Notes: a model not told the origin generated them from the sequence alone. 64,000 bases of DNA from Erodium maritimum (GCA_963921825.1 OY997596.1:35765932-35829931); one strand, 5' to 3'. Shown: positions 34,908-46,816, numbered from the stretch's first letter. Numbers and translations: made by a program.

Positions 34908-35227
34908 GGTGAGGAGAAATGTTTTTTTTATTATTATTTTTGAAATAATAATAAAAATTTGTCGTTGAACGGACCGTTGCGAAATGCAACAATCATTTTT
35001 TTCCATTGCAACGCGTTAGGGGAGAGAGGCCGGGGGCGAGGCACGGGGCCGAATTCTACTTCGTGGTCCGGACCCGGCCTCGCGAGACATAAGTTCGTGC
35101 CCCGTGCTCCACGCACCCTCCGCTTAGGGATGGATCTACGTGGTACCCGGGGGCACATGCCCCCCTCAATTCTCTAAAATTCCATTCACAGTCAATTTGT
35201 CTACTTTTTTATTTGAATATATGTATT

Positions 35228-36452
35228 GAGGAGAAATCAAATACAAACCATGTCTTAACCTAAAAACTAGAGAATCAATCTAAGCCATCTATTTTAAGAA
35301 TGGATGGATGAGATGCAATTGAGTAGTTGACTTGTTGACTGCAAAAAAAACAGCACTTTTTAATAAGTGGTAAGGGCTTTTTAGTAAAACTATCATGTTA
35401 TTTTTTTTAATCAATTCACTAATTTAATTTTTCCCGCTTCGTTTGAACTCTGATTGGCTTCAAACTTGCGCCATTAGTTTTTTTTTTTTAAGGGCTTTAA
35501 ATCAAGATCAGTCATGAATATATTTTGAAGCACGAAAAAAAAATTATTTCGGTGTTGATTTTTTTTTATAAAAAAATCTGGGTAATTTTTATCAACACTT
35601 TGCTCTGGATTTATCAACACTTTTACACTGGTTTTATCAACACTTTACACTGGTTTTATCACCTCATTTTCCAAAACTGATCATGTTTTTATCACCTCAT
35701 CGCGTGCTTTTTATGAACACTAGTTTTATCAACACTAAACACTAGGTTTATCATTCAATTACGTGTGTTTTATCATCCCCATCACATGGTTTTTTTGAAG
35801 CACGAATTTTTTTTATTTCGGGGCTGGTTTTTAAAGAAATTATATCTGTCTAATTTTTATCAACACTTTGCTCTGGTTTTATCAACACTTTACACTGGTT
35901 TTATCAACACTCTACACTGGTTTTATCACCCCATTCTCCAAAACCGATCATGATTAGTTTATCACACTTATTATCAAAATTGAACATGGTTTTTATCACC
36001 TCAGTATATGTTTTTATCAACATTTAGCACTAGTTTGATACCTCCGATATAAAACATTTATTAGTGAAGATTTATCAACACTCAACATTTTTTTATCACT
36101 CCAATATATCTTTTTATTTTCGTGCTTCAAAATATATTCATGATTGATCTTGATTTAAAGCCCTTGAAAAAATAAAAATATTGGCGCAAGTTTGAAGCTA
36201 ATCGGAGTTCAAACGAATCGGGAAATATTAAATTAGTGAATTTGTGGAAAAAAAAATGGACACTTGTCCACATGGCACCATGCTTTTACAATTATGCCCT
36301 TGCTTGTGTGAGAAAGGATGATATTGGCGTGAGTTTGGGTGAAATTGGGGTGGTGATGTGGCATCATGTGGAATGTTGGATGTTAGGTGTGTGTGGCTAG
36401 GATTGGTTCTCTAGTTTTTAGGTTAAGAGGAGTTTGTAGCCGATTTCACCTC
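35228..36452. mobile_element. Mutator-like foldback element, 1225 bp, 10-bp target duplication
   Basis: Terminal inverted repeats of about 52 bp: the left reads GAGGAGAAATCAAATACAAA and the right, reverse-complemented, GAGGTGAAATCGGCTACAAA. Both run into CTTAACCTAAAAACTAGAGA. The decamer TATATGTATT flanks both ends exactly (35218-35227 and 36453-36462), as expected for a Mutator-like element. The interior has a second inverted pair (AAATCAAGATCAGTCATGAA near 35500, inverted near 36133) around a cluster of TTTATCAACACT repeats. It has no transposase. Confidence 0.85.
35570..36115. repeat. TTTATCAACACT repeat cluster inside the foldback element
   Basis: Short degenerate units such as TTTATCAACACTTTACACTG and GGTTTTATCACCTCA recur more than ten times between the arms. 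Spacing varies (about 22-60 bp), so this is a loose repeat rather than a strict satellite. Confidence 0.7.
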
Positions 36453-36530
36453 TATATGTATTTGTTTACTGTTCCCCTCCTCAACTCCTTTACATTTCTA
36501 TTTTCTTCTAATTAAAAGTAGAAGTAACAA

Positions 36531-36942
36531 AAGTAAATTACAAATACCTATCCCAAATTTGTAGCGTTTAACTGATACATACCATTTTTTTAATTGATAT
36601 ATACTCAGATGTTTAGTTATATAACAAATAGCCCAAGTTGTCAGCTAAGATGATGAAAATGCCTTCAGTGATTTTTTAAATATATTATTTTTAAATAAAA
36701 CTGAAGTGATTTTTTAAATAAAACTGAAGCGATTTAATAAGTACATATATATATACCTAACAAAAGTAATTTTTTAAAATAATTACTGAAGTGTAATTGA
36801 GGGTATTTTCGTCATTTTAGCTGACAGTTGGGGCTATTTGTTATATAACTAAACATCTGAGTAGGTATCAGTTAAAAAAAACTTTTAAGGTAGGTGTCAG
36901 TTAAACGCTACAAGTTTGGGGTATGTATTTGTAGTTTACTCC
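36531..36942. mobile_element. 412-bp MITE with 8-bp target duplication
   Basis: The left end AAGTAAATTACAAATACCTA and the right end read inverted GGAGTAAACTACAAATACAT are terminal repeats that continue through TTGTAGCGTTTAACTGA. AGTAACAA flanks both sides (36523-36530 and 36943-36950). Further pairing inside (AGATGTTTAGTTATATAACA with its complement) makes almost the whole element a hairpin. It encodes nothing. Confidence 0.8.
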
Positions 36943-36950
36943 AGTAACAA

Positions 36951-37905
36951 TAAGTACCTATTCAATATTTATATAAAAAAGGTAATTGATCAATGTTTAT
37001 CAAAAGAAAATAACGGTGTAATATTTACCTTAATATCTCTTTTTTACCATTTTTGTACTTCTGCTTTTTTAAATTTTCTAATTCTATATAGTTTGGAAAA
37101 ATATATTCTTATTTAAGACATTATCTAAACATGTAGGCTACATCAATTTAAGTTTTGAATTTCATTCTTTATAGAAATTGATTTCTTTTTTTATTTTGTT
37201 ATTTAATTTTTGAAAATTGCCACTCTAGTTTCCGTCAATTTCCTAGTTGTGCCCTCCCAAACGATTTAACACCGTTGAAAAAATTTGGTGCCCCCCTCAC
37301 TGAAAAAGTTGGTTCCACCACTGCCTCCGCGTCGCATCGACCACACCCCGAACCCCGATCCCCATGCTTCGTTCTCCTGCCCCGACCTCTTGTCCCTCTC
37401 GATATGTATGCTCTTACAAAACATTACTAGTTTACACTTAAATTTAACCAGGGAAATGATGGAATGAAGGTGATAGTGGAGCCCATCAAATATCTCATAA
37501 CACATTGACTCGTCTCATCGAAATCGCACTACTCCCCACAATTTATTAATAATTCATAATTGGTCTCACAGCGACCAACAAAACTATCTATTTCCGTTCC
37601 TAAACTTGGTAAACAATTACGCGGAGTACAAAGTTTATGTAGCTACCTTTCTAGTCAATTTGTTTGGCCTGGAACAGCCGCTGGCCTCTATTACATTCAT
37701 TCGCCATACGTATTATTAGTTTATTTGTTCACATGCACGTGGCTCATCATAATAACACGCCACTTCTGTTTCATTTCAATTTTGTAGAGGTCAAAAAAAC
37801 TGAAAATAACTATTTCACTTGAAAGACTGTTGATATATGGAGTTCTCAGCTAACTCCGTTAACGAGCAGTCAAAAGCGCAGTGACCAGCGGAATGGTGGC
37901 CAAAG
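36951..37905. other. Region upstream of the laccase gene, no gene recognised
   Basis: AT-rich to about 37250. A fragment at 37260-37330 (GGTGCCCCCCTCACTG, GGTTCCACCACTGCC) matches the kind of sequence that followed 35140 (GGGGGCACATGCCCCCCTCAA), suggesting leftover transposon or duplicated flank. The 600 bp before the laccase start should hold its promoter. Confidence 0.35.
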
Positions 37906-37914
37906 GTTTTCATT

Positions 37915-37920
37915 TATAAA
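37915..37920 (+). promoter_or_regulatory. Putative TATA box of the laccase gene
   Basis: TATAAA (in CATTTATAAAGG) lies 42 bp before the ATG at 37957. That would leave a 5' leader of only about 10 nt, which is short, so it is either a very short-leader promoter or a chance match. Confidence 0.45.
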
Positions 37921-37956
37921 GGCAAGGATTGTTTACTACATCAACATTCCTAGAAA

Positions 37957-40913
37957 ATGTCATCTTCCTCAACACTGGCTCCGGCAACGTTGCTTCTGTT
38001 TCTTGTAGGGTTTCTGGCTTGCACGGTCCAGGCAAAGATCCATTACCATGATTTTGTGGTGAGTAGTGTTGATGTATTTGTGGTGTGATATCGATCGGTT
38101 TAGTTTTGTAATAACGTGCGTATGTGTGTACAGTTGAAGGAGAAAAACTACACAAGGCTGTGTGGCACCAAGAGCTTGCTGGTTGTGAATGAAGAGTTGC
38201 CAGGCCCTGTCATCTATGTCAACAAAGGCGATACAGTGTATGTCAATGTTCACAATGAAGGCGGCTATGGCGTCACCATTCACTGGTATGCCATCCAACA
38301 CTTTTATCTTTAATTAGAGCCATAGAAGTAACCCATAAGGTAAACTTAATCTAGGATTCTGCTAATTTGGAGAAGAGGGACAAAAAGAATCCGTCTAATG
38401 ATAGAGATTTTACAGATACATGTGTTTTGACTGTTTGGTGTGGTTTTGACTGATGGGTATGGATCAAAACAAAACAATGAGACTTATGAACTACCCAACA
38501 ATAATCTAAAGGGGAACCATGATTCTTAACTTATTTTGAGTTTTGTTTTCATGATCCAAACATGGATTTACCTTTCGTTGCATTTCCCAACTATGACCTC
38601 TACATTTTTTGTACGTACTCTTGTTTATCGTCAAAATTAACAGGGGCATTAGTTTTGGATAGGAAAAGTCCAAAATGCCCTCAGCAAAAAATGTTATTCC
38701 GTGCAAAAACTGGAAAGGTCATAGTTGGGAAGTGTAAAAAAAGGTCAAGCCCAACTTCAGGTTATTGACTTTTGTTGAGGGCATTTTTGTCTTTTCCCAT
38801 CTAAAACTAATGTCCTTGTTAATTTTAAAGATAAAGGATAGTCCGTGCAAAAAATGCAAAGGTCATAGTTGAGAAATGCAATGAAAGGTAAACCCAGGTT
38901 CGGATCGCGAAAACAAAGCTCAAAGTAGGTTAGGAACCATTGTTTCCCCTAATCTAAAACATATCATTTTCAATCATGATTGCAAACGAATATGACTAAC
39001 CTGATGCAGTGTAATTTGATGCAAGGCATGGAGTGAAACAGCCGAGAAACCCATGGTCGGATGGCCCCGAATACATCACACAATGTCCTATCCAGCCCGG
39101 TACCAACTTCACCTACGAGGTCATATTTTCGGACGAGGAAGGGACGCTCTGGTGGCACGCACATAGTAACTGGACAAGAAACAGCGTCCATGGAGCAATA
39201 GTCATTTACCCAGCTGAAGGCAAAACATATCCTTATCCTAAGCAGCCTGATGCAGAAGAAATTCTTGTTCTAGGTAAACTTCAATGAATATATTTCTGAG
39301 AGAACAACTTCAATTCATCTCTGAGGACCAAATTAAATAATGTAAACTATATATGTGATTGCAGGATCTTGGTATACCTATGATGTGAACCTGGTGGTTG
39401 AGGATGACCTTTTGAATGGGTACGATTTGCCCATATCAAGTGCCTACACCATCAACAGCCAACCTGGGGACTTCTGCAACTGCTCCAAAGGTACTCATCA
39501 TCGATTTGTTATTATTATACTCGATTAGTAAATTTCAAAATTGTAGCTGTAAAGGGCATAACCTATGTTGCAGATTCGACGTACCGTGTGTATGTTGATC
39601 ACGGGAAGACCTATCTTCTTCGCATTGTCAATGGAATAATGAATGCAGAGAACTTCTTCTCGATCGCGGGGCACAGCCTCACCGTTGTGGGAATGGATGG
39701 AGCTTACCTGAAACCCTTTGTCACCAGCTATGTCATGATATCCCCGGGACAGACCATGGACATTTTGGTGACGGCTGATCAGTCCCCCAGCCAATACTAC
39801 ATTGGGATTCGCCAGTACTACACGGACAAGGCTATTTTTACTGGGTACGACAAGACCAACACCACGGCTATTCTTGAATACAGAGGCAACTACACTGCTC
39901 CGGACACACCGTCCTTCCCGGAGGACACCCTTCCTTCTTACACAAACTACACAGCTGGAATGCTTTTCCTCAAACAACTCAGGAGCCTTGACAATGCAGA
40001 GTACCCTGTCACCGTCCCCTCAAACATTACAACCCGGATGTTTGTGACCACTGCTGTCAATCAATATTTCTACAATGACTCTGGACAGGATTCCATATTC
40101 TTAGCTTCCAGCATGAACAACGTAAGCTGGATGATCCCTACTATCGATGTTTTGCAAGCATACTACAGGTATGAAACACCTTCATTTCTTCTCCTACCAT
40201 AAACACTCTGTTTTGTGTAGTGTAGCTACAGGGTAACTGACCACTGGTGCATCTCTTCTTGTCAGCAACATGAGCGGCTTTTACACAGATGACTTCCCGG
40301 ACCAGCCCCCATCTTACTTTGACTTCATAGCAGACGATTTGGGAGTTAATGCTACACAACCACTGAAAGGTACAAAAGTGAAGGTGCTACAACATATGGA
40401 GCAGGTGGAGATAGTTCTGCAGTCGACTAATGTGTTGAATGCATCTGAGGATCATCCAATGCATCTGCATGGTCACAACTTTTATGTGGTCGGATTTGGT
40501 CCGGGCATTTTCAAAAATGATACGGACCCACTGACCTACAACTTGGTTGATCCACCCTATGTGAACACTGCATCACTTCCCAAGAACGGGTGGCTCACCA
40601 TCAGATTCGTAGCAAATAATCCTGGTGCGTCCTCTAACCAGTCTATCTAAAGGTCCATCTTTGGTTTGACTATTTTACTTATTAACCAATTTGACTTACC
40701 TTGTGTTTGGCAGGAGTCTGGTTATGGCATTGTCACCTGGACCGACATCTCAGTTGGGGAATGAACACGGTGATCATAGTGAAGAATGGAGACACCCCAG
40801 AGACAAGTATACGAGAGCCACCCATTGGAATGCCGATTTGTGAAGCTTCATCTACTGTCCAGCTCCAGAAACCTACTAGCCTGGCGAGAGAGCTGATTTC
40901 AAAGAGGAGATGA
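37957..40913 (+). CDS. Laccase, LAC14/LAC15-like, seven exons, intact
   Basis: Exons: 37957-38058, 38134-38285, 39026-39273, 39365-39490, 39574-40168, 40266-40624, 40714-40913. They join to 1782 nt, 593 aa, with GT-AG introns throughout. A signal peptide ([15 protein letters not shown]) precedes mature KIHYHDFV, so the enzyme is secreted to the cell wall. It is a blue multicopper oxidase that oxidises phenolics (monolignols, flavonoids) with O2. Copper ligands are complete: HWHG across the exon 2/3 junction, WWHAHSNW in exon 3, [10 protein letters not shown] in exon 6, and [12 protein letters not shown] in exon 7. Many NxT/NxS sites (NYT, NFT, NMS, NAT) fit a glycoprotein. The length and motifs such as [18 protein letters not shown] resemble Arabidopsis LAC14/LAC15, the latter (TT10) acting in seed-coat flavonoid oxidation. 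The exact orthologue cannot be settled by eye. Confidence 0.95.
38511..38949. mobile_element. 439-bp MITE in laccase intron 2
   Basis: The left end GGGGAACCATGATTCTTAAC and the right end read inverted GGGGAAACAATGGTTCCTAA are terminal inverted repeats that extend over about 100 bp (both contain GCATTT, CAACTATGACC). TAATCTAAA flanks both ends perfectly (38502-38510 and 38950-38958). The 9-bp duplication and long arms suggest a Mutator-derived MITE. Confidence 0.85.
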
Positions 40914-41882
40914 TCAGTTAAGCAAGACATCAACTAAAGAGCTTGTAGAATGAAACCTAGTAGCCTATGAACCAAAATTTAGGATTTTACACATATGACT
41001 TTCTGCAGCTGCAGTTATGCACATTTAGTACGAATTTTACAGGTTCGAATAAGCATTAAATTTAAAGTGATGGAAATTAAAGAGCTTACTTATTCATAGG
41101 CATATTTTGGTTCTTCACAAAACCATCTCCTGTCTTAATAAACAAAGGGCAAAAATAGTGCACATAAATGAATTGCAAGAAACATCCATTTCCATGTGGA
41201 GTCCCATATCTTCTTCAGAAGTGGCATCCAAGAGACATCACCATAAATAAATTGCAAGGCAAAGAAAACAAATTCCACAATTTTCTAAAACCAGAAACCT
41301 AATAAAATAGTTCATGGCAGAATTTGGAGCTGATGTTTAGACGAGGTTTGGCAGCTTACTTTTACCCCAAAAACAGACATGAATGTACAAGTTGTCATAT
41401 TCAAACAATAATGTACTGAATCCGACCCTGTTACTACGAATTACTTGCGATTTCTCAGAAAATCTAAGGAATCTTGAGGTTCAAGTGACCTAAGAGTATT
41501 GAAATTTGGAATTAGATTTGCAAAATTCGTCACCGTCGATGCAGAAGTATGATGAATGTACCGGAATCATCGTGAGGACTTGAGAACCACCATTGGGAGC
41601 TTCGCGACGGAGAAGCACGCAGCGGAAAGCAATGCCAAACGAAGGTCTGTTATGATCAGAATCCAAACCGCAGTCTGAAACTGAAAGTCAGCGTGAGACG
41701 AGGAGCAAATGGTGAGCTCAAGGTTCGAAAATGAAAAGAGAAGTGTCATGTGTTTTTTTTAAGGTTCTAAAAACCGTCATGCGTTAGTCAGGCGTGTAGA
41801 GTCTTCGGAAATTAATCGAATACTAGTCAGAGATTAATCGGATTTGTATTTTTTACTTATTTTTTAATTTCTTAACAAATAT
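40914..41882. other. Laccase 3' flank and spacer
   Basis: The first 250 bp should hold the 3' UTR; CTTAATAAACAAAGG at about 41133 contains a possible polyadenylation signal. The rest shows no recognised gene. A minus-strand open frame at 41749-41567 (60 codons, partly hydrophobic) has no recognisable domain. Confidence 0.4.
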
Positions 41883-42524
41883 TTTTTTTGAAACGGTAAT
41901 AAGATCAAATTGCATTACTGCCAATTGGTGTTACAAAAAGACTGAGTCCCCCTTGGGGTACCCGACCCTCTTGGACCAGTAGAAAAAGTCTGCTTAATCT
42001 TCACAGATACAAAACTAATTGAGATCTTATCAGACCGTCCCACAATCAAAGGGAAAGTGAAACACACATAAAAATCCAAAACATAACACAAGTCCAAATA
42101 ACATAAAAAGAACTGATAATAACTCCAACTGAAAATTTGTCTCTCCTTGGCAGTAACAGACGCTCCCCTGAGTTCGGTCTGGTCCCGTGCATCGGTTCTC
42201 CGGCTTCTCGTCCGTCCTCGGCAGTGACAGACGATCGGCGTGGGGTGCGACGTTATCAGGTTCATTTTGTTGTTGCAGCAAGTGTGTTTCCTTGACTGGC
42301 AGAGGGGAACAGGTTGGAGAAGCTCATTATGTCACGCCTCCGGTACTCTTCGTCTTCGGCAACGTCACGTCCGATAGTGGCAATCTTGTTGAAACCCTAA
42401 GAGCCGTTTCCGGCCGTCGCCGACAGCGCTAGTTCTCGTGCTTCTGATCGGTGTTTCCTGCCGTGGTTCTATGCTTTTGAAAGACTCTTTGTTGTGGATC
42501 CCTAGATCGACTCAAAAGAAGACG

Positions 42525-44182
42525 ATGAAGCGTGACGATCGAAAAGGAAAGGGTCATATGATGAAGTCGTCCCAAACAGTGTCGAAATCGAAAACCAAGT
42601 TGCAATCGGTTGTGGTGGCTCCTAGTGGTAATTCTGAGCCTTTGTCAGGGGAACGATCCAATTCTCCTCCTCTTTCTTCTGACTGGTGGCCTCAAACGGG
42701 AAGAGTATCGACCACGGTACAAAGGTTAGAGCAGCCTCCAGTTACTGCTGCTCCACCAATGAGTGTACCTTCAGTGATACCAAAAGTTTCAGAACAGAGC
42801 AATATTGGATGCAAAAAATTGTTCGTCTGTAATATTCCTCCGGGAAGAGACGATAAGTGGCTGAAAAATCTGTTAGGTCCTGAAGGGGTAGAATATTGTT
42901 TCGTTTGCAAACGATCTAATAGAGGAGGCAAATTTTTTGGTTTTGTTAAATTGCAACCGCGTTGGCAAAGGAGACAATTGAGGCGTTCAATGGTACTTTG
43001 CAAGATGGCTACAAGATTTTGGTTGATTATGCAAGACATGCGAAACACAAAGCTAACTTCTCCTCAATACACAGTCAGGCCAAGAAGGATCCGAATCATG
43101 TTTCTTCAGTACAGGTGGTACATGGTTCTACAGTAGAGGGTTCTCGTGAAATGGCATTGTCTGGTATCCTGGTTATGGCACATAATAACTGGTCGGTCTC
43201 ACAGTTTGATTCAATACTGAGTTCACAGGGCTTAGAGGACGTGGTTCTTAGGTCTTTTGGGAATCACATTTTTCTCTTGACGGTACTTGATCCCAATCTC
43301 AGGGATGAACTTGAAAAGGATAAATGGTCACGTTTGAAGCCCTGGTTTTCTACACTAAGCAATTCCGAAATTCTGGTTACGGTCGGAGGCTTCTTCCAGT
43401 GGGTCAAGGTGGATGGAATCCCGTTTCAAGGACGGACTGATGAGTCTGCAAGGGCAATTGGGGGGTCGCTAGGGACTCTGTTACATTCCATTTGCGATTC
43501 CAATCCGGTTTATGCAAACTTTGGTTCAATTTTCTTGTTGATACATAGTAACAGTAAAATCAGTTCCTTGGATATGAAGTTTGCTTTAAAGGCTTCGATT
43601 TTTTCATTGCTGATCAATGGAGTACCGATCACAGAAGTGCCGGAATCATTTTTCCCGGTCGTGGCTGTGCCGGAGTCCTCTTCAGAGAAGGAGAGTCTGT
43701 ATCGAGGTGATAAGGTTTTGGAGAAAGTCGAAGTTTCAATTTCGAATTCTACTATCCCTCTATCAGTTGAAAAACAACAGACTGTTATATTATCGGTGCC
43801 ATCTCCTTCAGTTGGAGTCCTGCCGAGTCAGACGCATCCTGTGAAGCGTGATGTGCAAGTAACGGAAGTGTCTCCCAAGAAACTTCAAACCCGTAAGGCT
43901 TTACATGTTCCTACAATTTATAAAACTCCAGTTCTGTCGCAGAGGAGCCCTGTACTAACTTCGGGTATTGATAGAAATAGTCACTGGGATTATGTGAAGA
44001 AGGTGGGAGTCAAGGCGTTGAAATCCACTAAATTCGCTATAGATCAATTCGACAATTTGGACTTGGAAGTGTCAGAACGTCTTGATCTGGAAGCCGATGA
44101 AGATGATTATTTCGAGGATGAAGGTGAAGATGAGGAATTGGATTCCACTGAGTCAATTCCTCCTAATTTAATCCAAAACTGA
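42525..44182 (+). pseudogene. RRM-containing LINE ORF1 (one frameshift)
   Basis: The start at ATG 42525 gives MKRDDRKGKG. An RNA recognition motif follows: CKKLFVCNIPPGRDDKWLKN, then GGKFFGFVKLQP. The frame then changes near 42960 and the motif finishes as AKETIEAFNGTLQDGYKILV DYA. After it comes a DUF4283-like part (LKPWFSTLSNSEILVTVGGF, then WVKVDGIPFQG) and a very acidic C-terminus (EDDYFEDEGEDEELD), ending at 44182. Apart from the single frameshift the 1.66-kb frame is open, so decay is recent. It is expected to bind and package LINE RNA. Confidence 0.75.
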
Positions 44183-44192
44183 CAACATTTAG

Positions 44193-44805
44193 CTCCTCTC
44201 ATGGAATGTGAGAGGAACGAACTCCATCTATAAGCGGCGGATTATAAGTTGTACTATCAGAAGAGCTCACCCGGATTTTGTTTTCCTGCAAGAAACCAAG
44301 GTATCTACTTTCTCCCCATCTTTTATTCGAAGCTGTGGTTTTTTTTTGGAAATTGGGAACACTCTTTTCCCCTTCGGATGGAGCTTCTGTTGGTTTGTTG
44401 TCAATTTGGAAATCTGAAACTTTCCAATGTGTTGAAGCCATTCCTCTAAAACATGCTATTATATGGTCCGGTTTTTGGAAAGGGTCGTCATTCCTTCTGG
44501 TGCTGATAAATGTTTATGCGCCGTCTTTCGAAGCTGACAGAGCTCTGCTATGGGCTGAGATTGGGGAATATAGTCATCGTTTTTCTGATGTAGTATGTGT
44601 GGGTGGAGATTTTAATTCGGTTTTGGTGCCTGAAGAACGCCGGAATAGTCTGTTTTCAGACAGTGATGGTTCTTGTTTCCTGAGGCTTTTTTGTGAAGCT
44701 GCAGTCATTGAGCTATTTCTCTTTTTCGGACAGGGGGGTTCTTCTCAGATCAAGCTTCTTTTGTGCTGTGGCAAACAAACTCTCTCTTGCCTGGTTTAGT
44801 CGTTT
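44193..44805 (+). pseudogene. LINE ORF2 stub: AP endonuclease start, truncated
   Basis: Immediately after ORF1 the sequence reads LLSWNVRGTNS and PDFVFLQETK, the first two conserved blocks of the LINE apurinic endonuclease. In a shifted frame come LINVYAPSFEADRALLW and VCVGGDFNSVL (catalytic Asp/Asn block). The frame then runs out near 44760 into the 3' UTR before the final His block. Nothing of the reverse transcriptase remains. Confidence 0.75.
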
Positions 44806-45121
44806 TTTATTACTGTTTTGTTCGGTTTGTTATCCATGTCTGCTTGGTTATGTTGTTTTGTCCAAGCATGGGTGTCTTTATTAGTTGGTAGTTTTTAATT
44901 GTTTGGTTTTCGCAGGAATGATCACTTTGATCATGTATACTGCATTTCATTGCACCCTTCTCTCGTATAATGAAATTTCACATCGCTTATCAAAAAAAAA
45001 CTCCAACTGAAAAGGAAATGAGCCTCCCATGCTTCCAGATTCTTCTCGCGACGAACAAGCGCCATCCATCCCGGGTCTAGGGGAATAGGGCCATGACCCC
45101 TCCCCCCTACCCGGGGTCCTC

Positions 45122-46816
45122 TCATTTGCTCTGGCGGGGCTGTTTGGAAGCCCTTGCCTGTTGATCCTTACCATCTTCATCATCCACCAGCTGCCTAGGT
45201 GAAAACCTTGACAAGTCCAATGCCCTTGTCAGCTTCGTAGACCGGGTATAGCATTGTCCCGTCTTATCATTGCCCTTGTTCGCCTTCATCCTTATCGTCC
45301 CCAGACCATCAATTTGACCCCTTGGCTCCTTACGTTTCCCCCCTCTAGCCATCATAATGCTCGATAGTCTTACTGCAAAAGCTTGCAGGCCCTCATCCTC
45401 GGAGATGTTAGACAGGTCACAGGTCTTTGTCCTCCCTGTGAATCCTTTTAACGCTCTTGGAAGCGCCTGCTGAAAACCTGGAACCGTCCTATTAGGATGT
45501 TCCTTAGTCAAGTCACAAGTCTCTGAAAGAGCCTCCCCCACTTCTGCCAGTGCAGGAAAACCCGGGGGTGGAACCCCTTGGTTCCCGAGCTGGGCCGAGA
45601 GTAAGAGACGTTAGCAGCTCATCCACAAGAGGCACCCGCAGTGCCCTATGTGCTCCCCAATCCGTACGGATCAGGCGGTCCACATTCAGTCCCATTTGTA
45701 CCCTTAAAGATTCATGGAACCGAACTTCACCTCTCCCCACTCCTGGGATATTCACTTGACATGCTCCATCCCAGTGGTTCAGTCGGCCGCACCTCATACA
45801 AAAACCCGGGAGATGCTCATACTGCATCTCCACCGTGGACAAAGCCCGGTGTACCGAAAATTGCAGTTGCACTCTCCTCTGTAATGACCTGTCCACATCT
45901 AGACTCACCTAAACCACATGTAATCATCTGAATAGCGCTGAATCGGAAAAGGAACAAACCTTACCTCAGTGCCTAGAGCATTTGCAAGGAGTGATCGGAC
46001 AGCAAGGTTTCGAGCGTCTCCCGGAACGTTGAAAGCCCGAATCCCTATCTCAATATAATGGAAAACGATGGAGCTTGGCTTCATGTAGGGTAGAAGGGGC
46101 ACCAGAATGACTAGATAGCCACTGAACGCCCATGGACCACGGTGTCGGATGTTTTCCAGAGTTTCCCCGGTTGGGAAATGAAAAGCGACAATTTCCATAT
46201 TCAGGCACTCCACGGCTAGGCCTTTGACCTTCCAATTCTTTATCATCACACCATAGAGGGTCGAAACGTTGCATCGTGCATCACCCACGATACGGCCGAC
46301 GAGGGAGTTTCGGTACCTTTCGTTCGATGCAGCCGAGATGGCTTCCACCAGGACCACAATCACTGCCTCATCCTCATCCGGGTCTTCTTCCACCGGTTGA
46401 GCCTGCCGCACCTTGTAGATCTCCTGTGGCACAGTCGGGATGATCGAAGAAGATGCTTCTCTTGCGGATGCTTGTGGTCGGACAGACGATGCTTGGATCG
46501 GGGCTCCGATCCTTGTTGCGACTGTCGGTGGGGGTGGGAGGCGTAGTTTTTTCCAATTCGGGGCTGAGGGCGTCCCCGATGGCTTTGTCAGATTAAGTAG
46601 CATCCAAGCCTCCACCGGTGGCGGGATCGTCTTGGAGGTCGGGGATGGGAGACGAGATTTTCTAGGGGTGGGATCTGAAGGCTGTAGATCGGCAGGTGCT
46701 TCGCATGCACGAGTTTGCTTCGCCGAAGTTTGATGGTGTACCAACTTTTCGACTGAAGGTAAACCCTTCGGGACTGGCATTTCCCAGGCTGGAATCGTTG
46801 ATTTGCAACTAACCAT
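45122..46816 (-). pseudogene. LINE ORF1 with DUF4283 and zf-CCHC_4, frameshifted
   Basis: The first stretch (46816-45905, 303 codons) is intact from ATG: a Pro/Ser-rich N-terminus, then DUF4283 with RNSLVGRIVGDARC, MIKNWKVKGLAVECLNMEIV, FHFPTGETLENIRHRGPWAF and YIEIGIRAFNVPGDARN. A one-base shift near 45908 leads to RRVQLQFSV and the zinc knuckle YEHLPGFCMRCGRLNHWDGA C (45800-45760 region). Another shift near 45530 precedes a basic, low-complexity tail to 45122. The DUF4283 plus zinc knuckle pair is characteristic of a plant L1 ORF1 group distinct from the RRM type. It is closely similar in order to the copy at 53628-55297. Confidence 0.75.

Larger units (their letters stand above)
22740..35123 (-). 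mobile_element. PIF/Harbinger transposase element, split by a gypsy element (ends tentative)
   Basis: The transposase pseudogene lies on the minus strand from 34809 to about 33491, with its last codons on the other side of the gypsy insertion at 23084-23090. The proposed ends are based on TTA at both outer edges (22737-22739 and 35124-35126), the expected 3-bp duplication. The inverted termini (GAGCATATAC at left; GCGGAGGGTGCG read from the right) match poorly, so exact borders are uncertain. The region after the stop (about 22860-23080) resembles the matching region of the second PIF element at 47745-47860; both contain GCTGAATTTATTAAATTC. Without the gypsy insert the element would be about 2 kb. 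Confidence 0.5.
42136..44998 (+). mobile_element. RRM-type LINE nested in the 3' UTR of the antisense LINE
   Basis: The 15-mer AACTCCAACTGAAAA is present at 42121-42135 and again at 44999-45013, a perfect target duplication. A poly(A) tail follows CGCTTATC near 44991. The element has a 5' UTR (42136-42524), a frameshifted RRM ORF1, only the start of ORF2 (endonuclease), and then a 3' UTR. Reverse transcriptase is absent, so this is an internally deleted, non-autonomous copy. Confidence 0.88.

Noticed and set aside
41567..41749. A minus-strand 60-codon hydrophobic frame downstream of the laccase gene
   Set aside because: No family match and no supporting splice or promoter signals.
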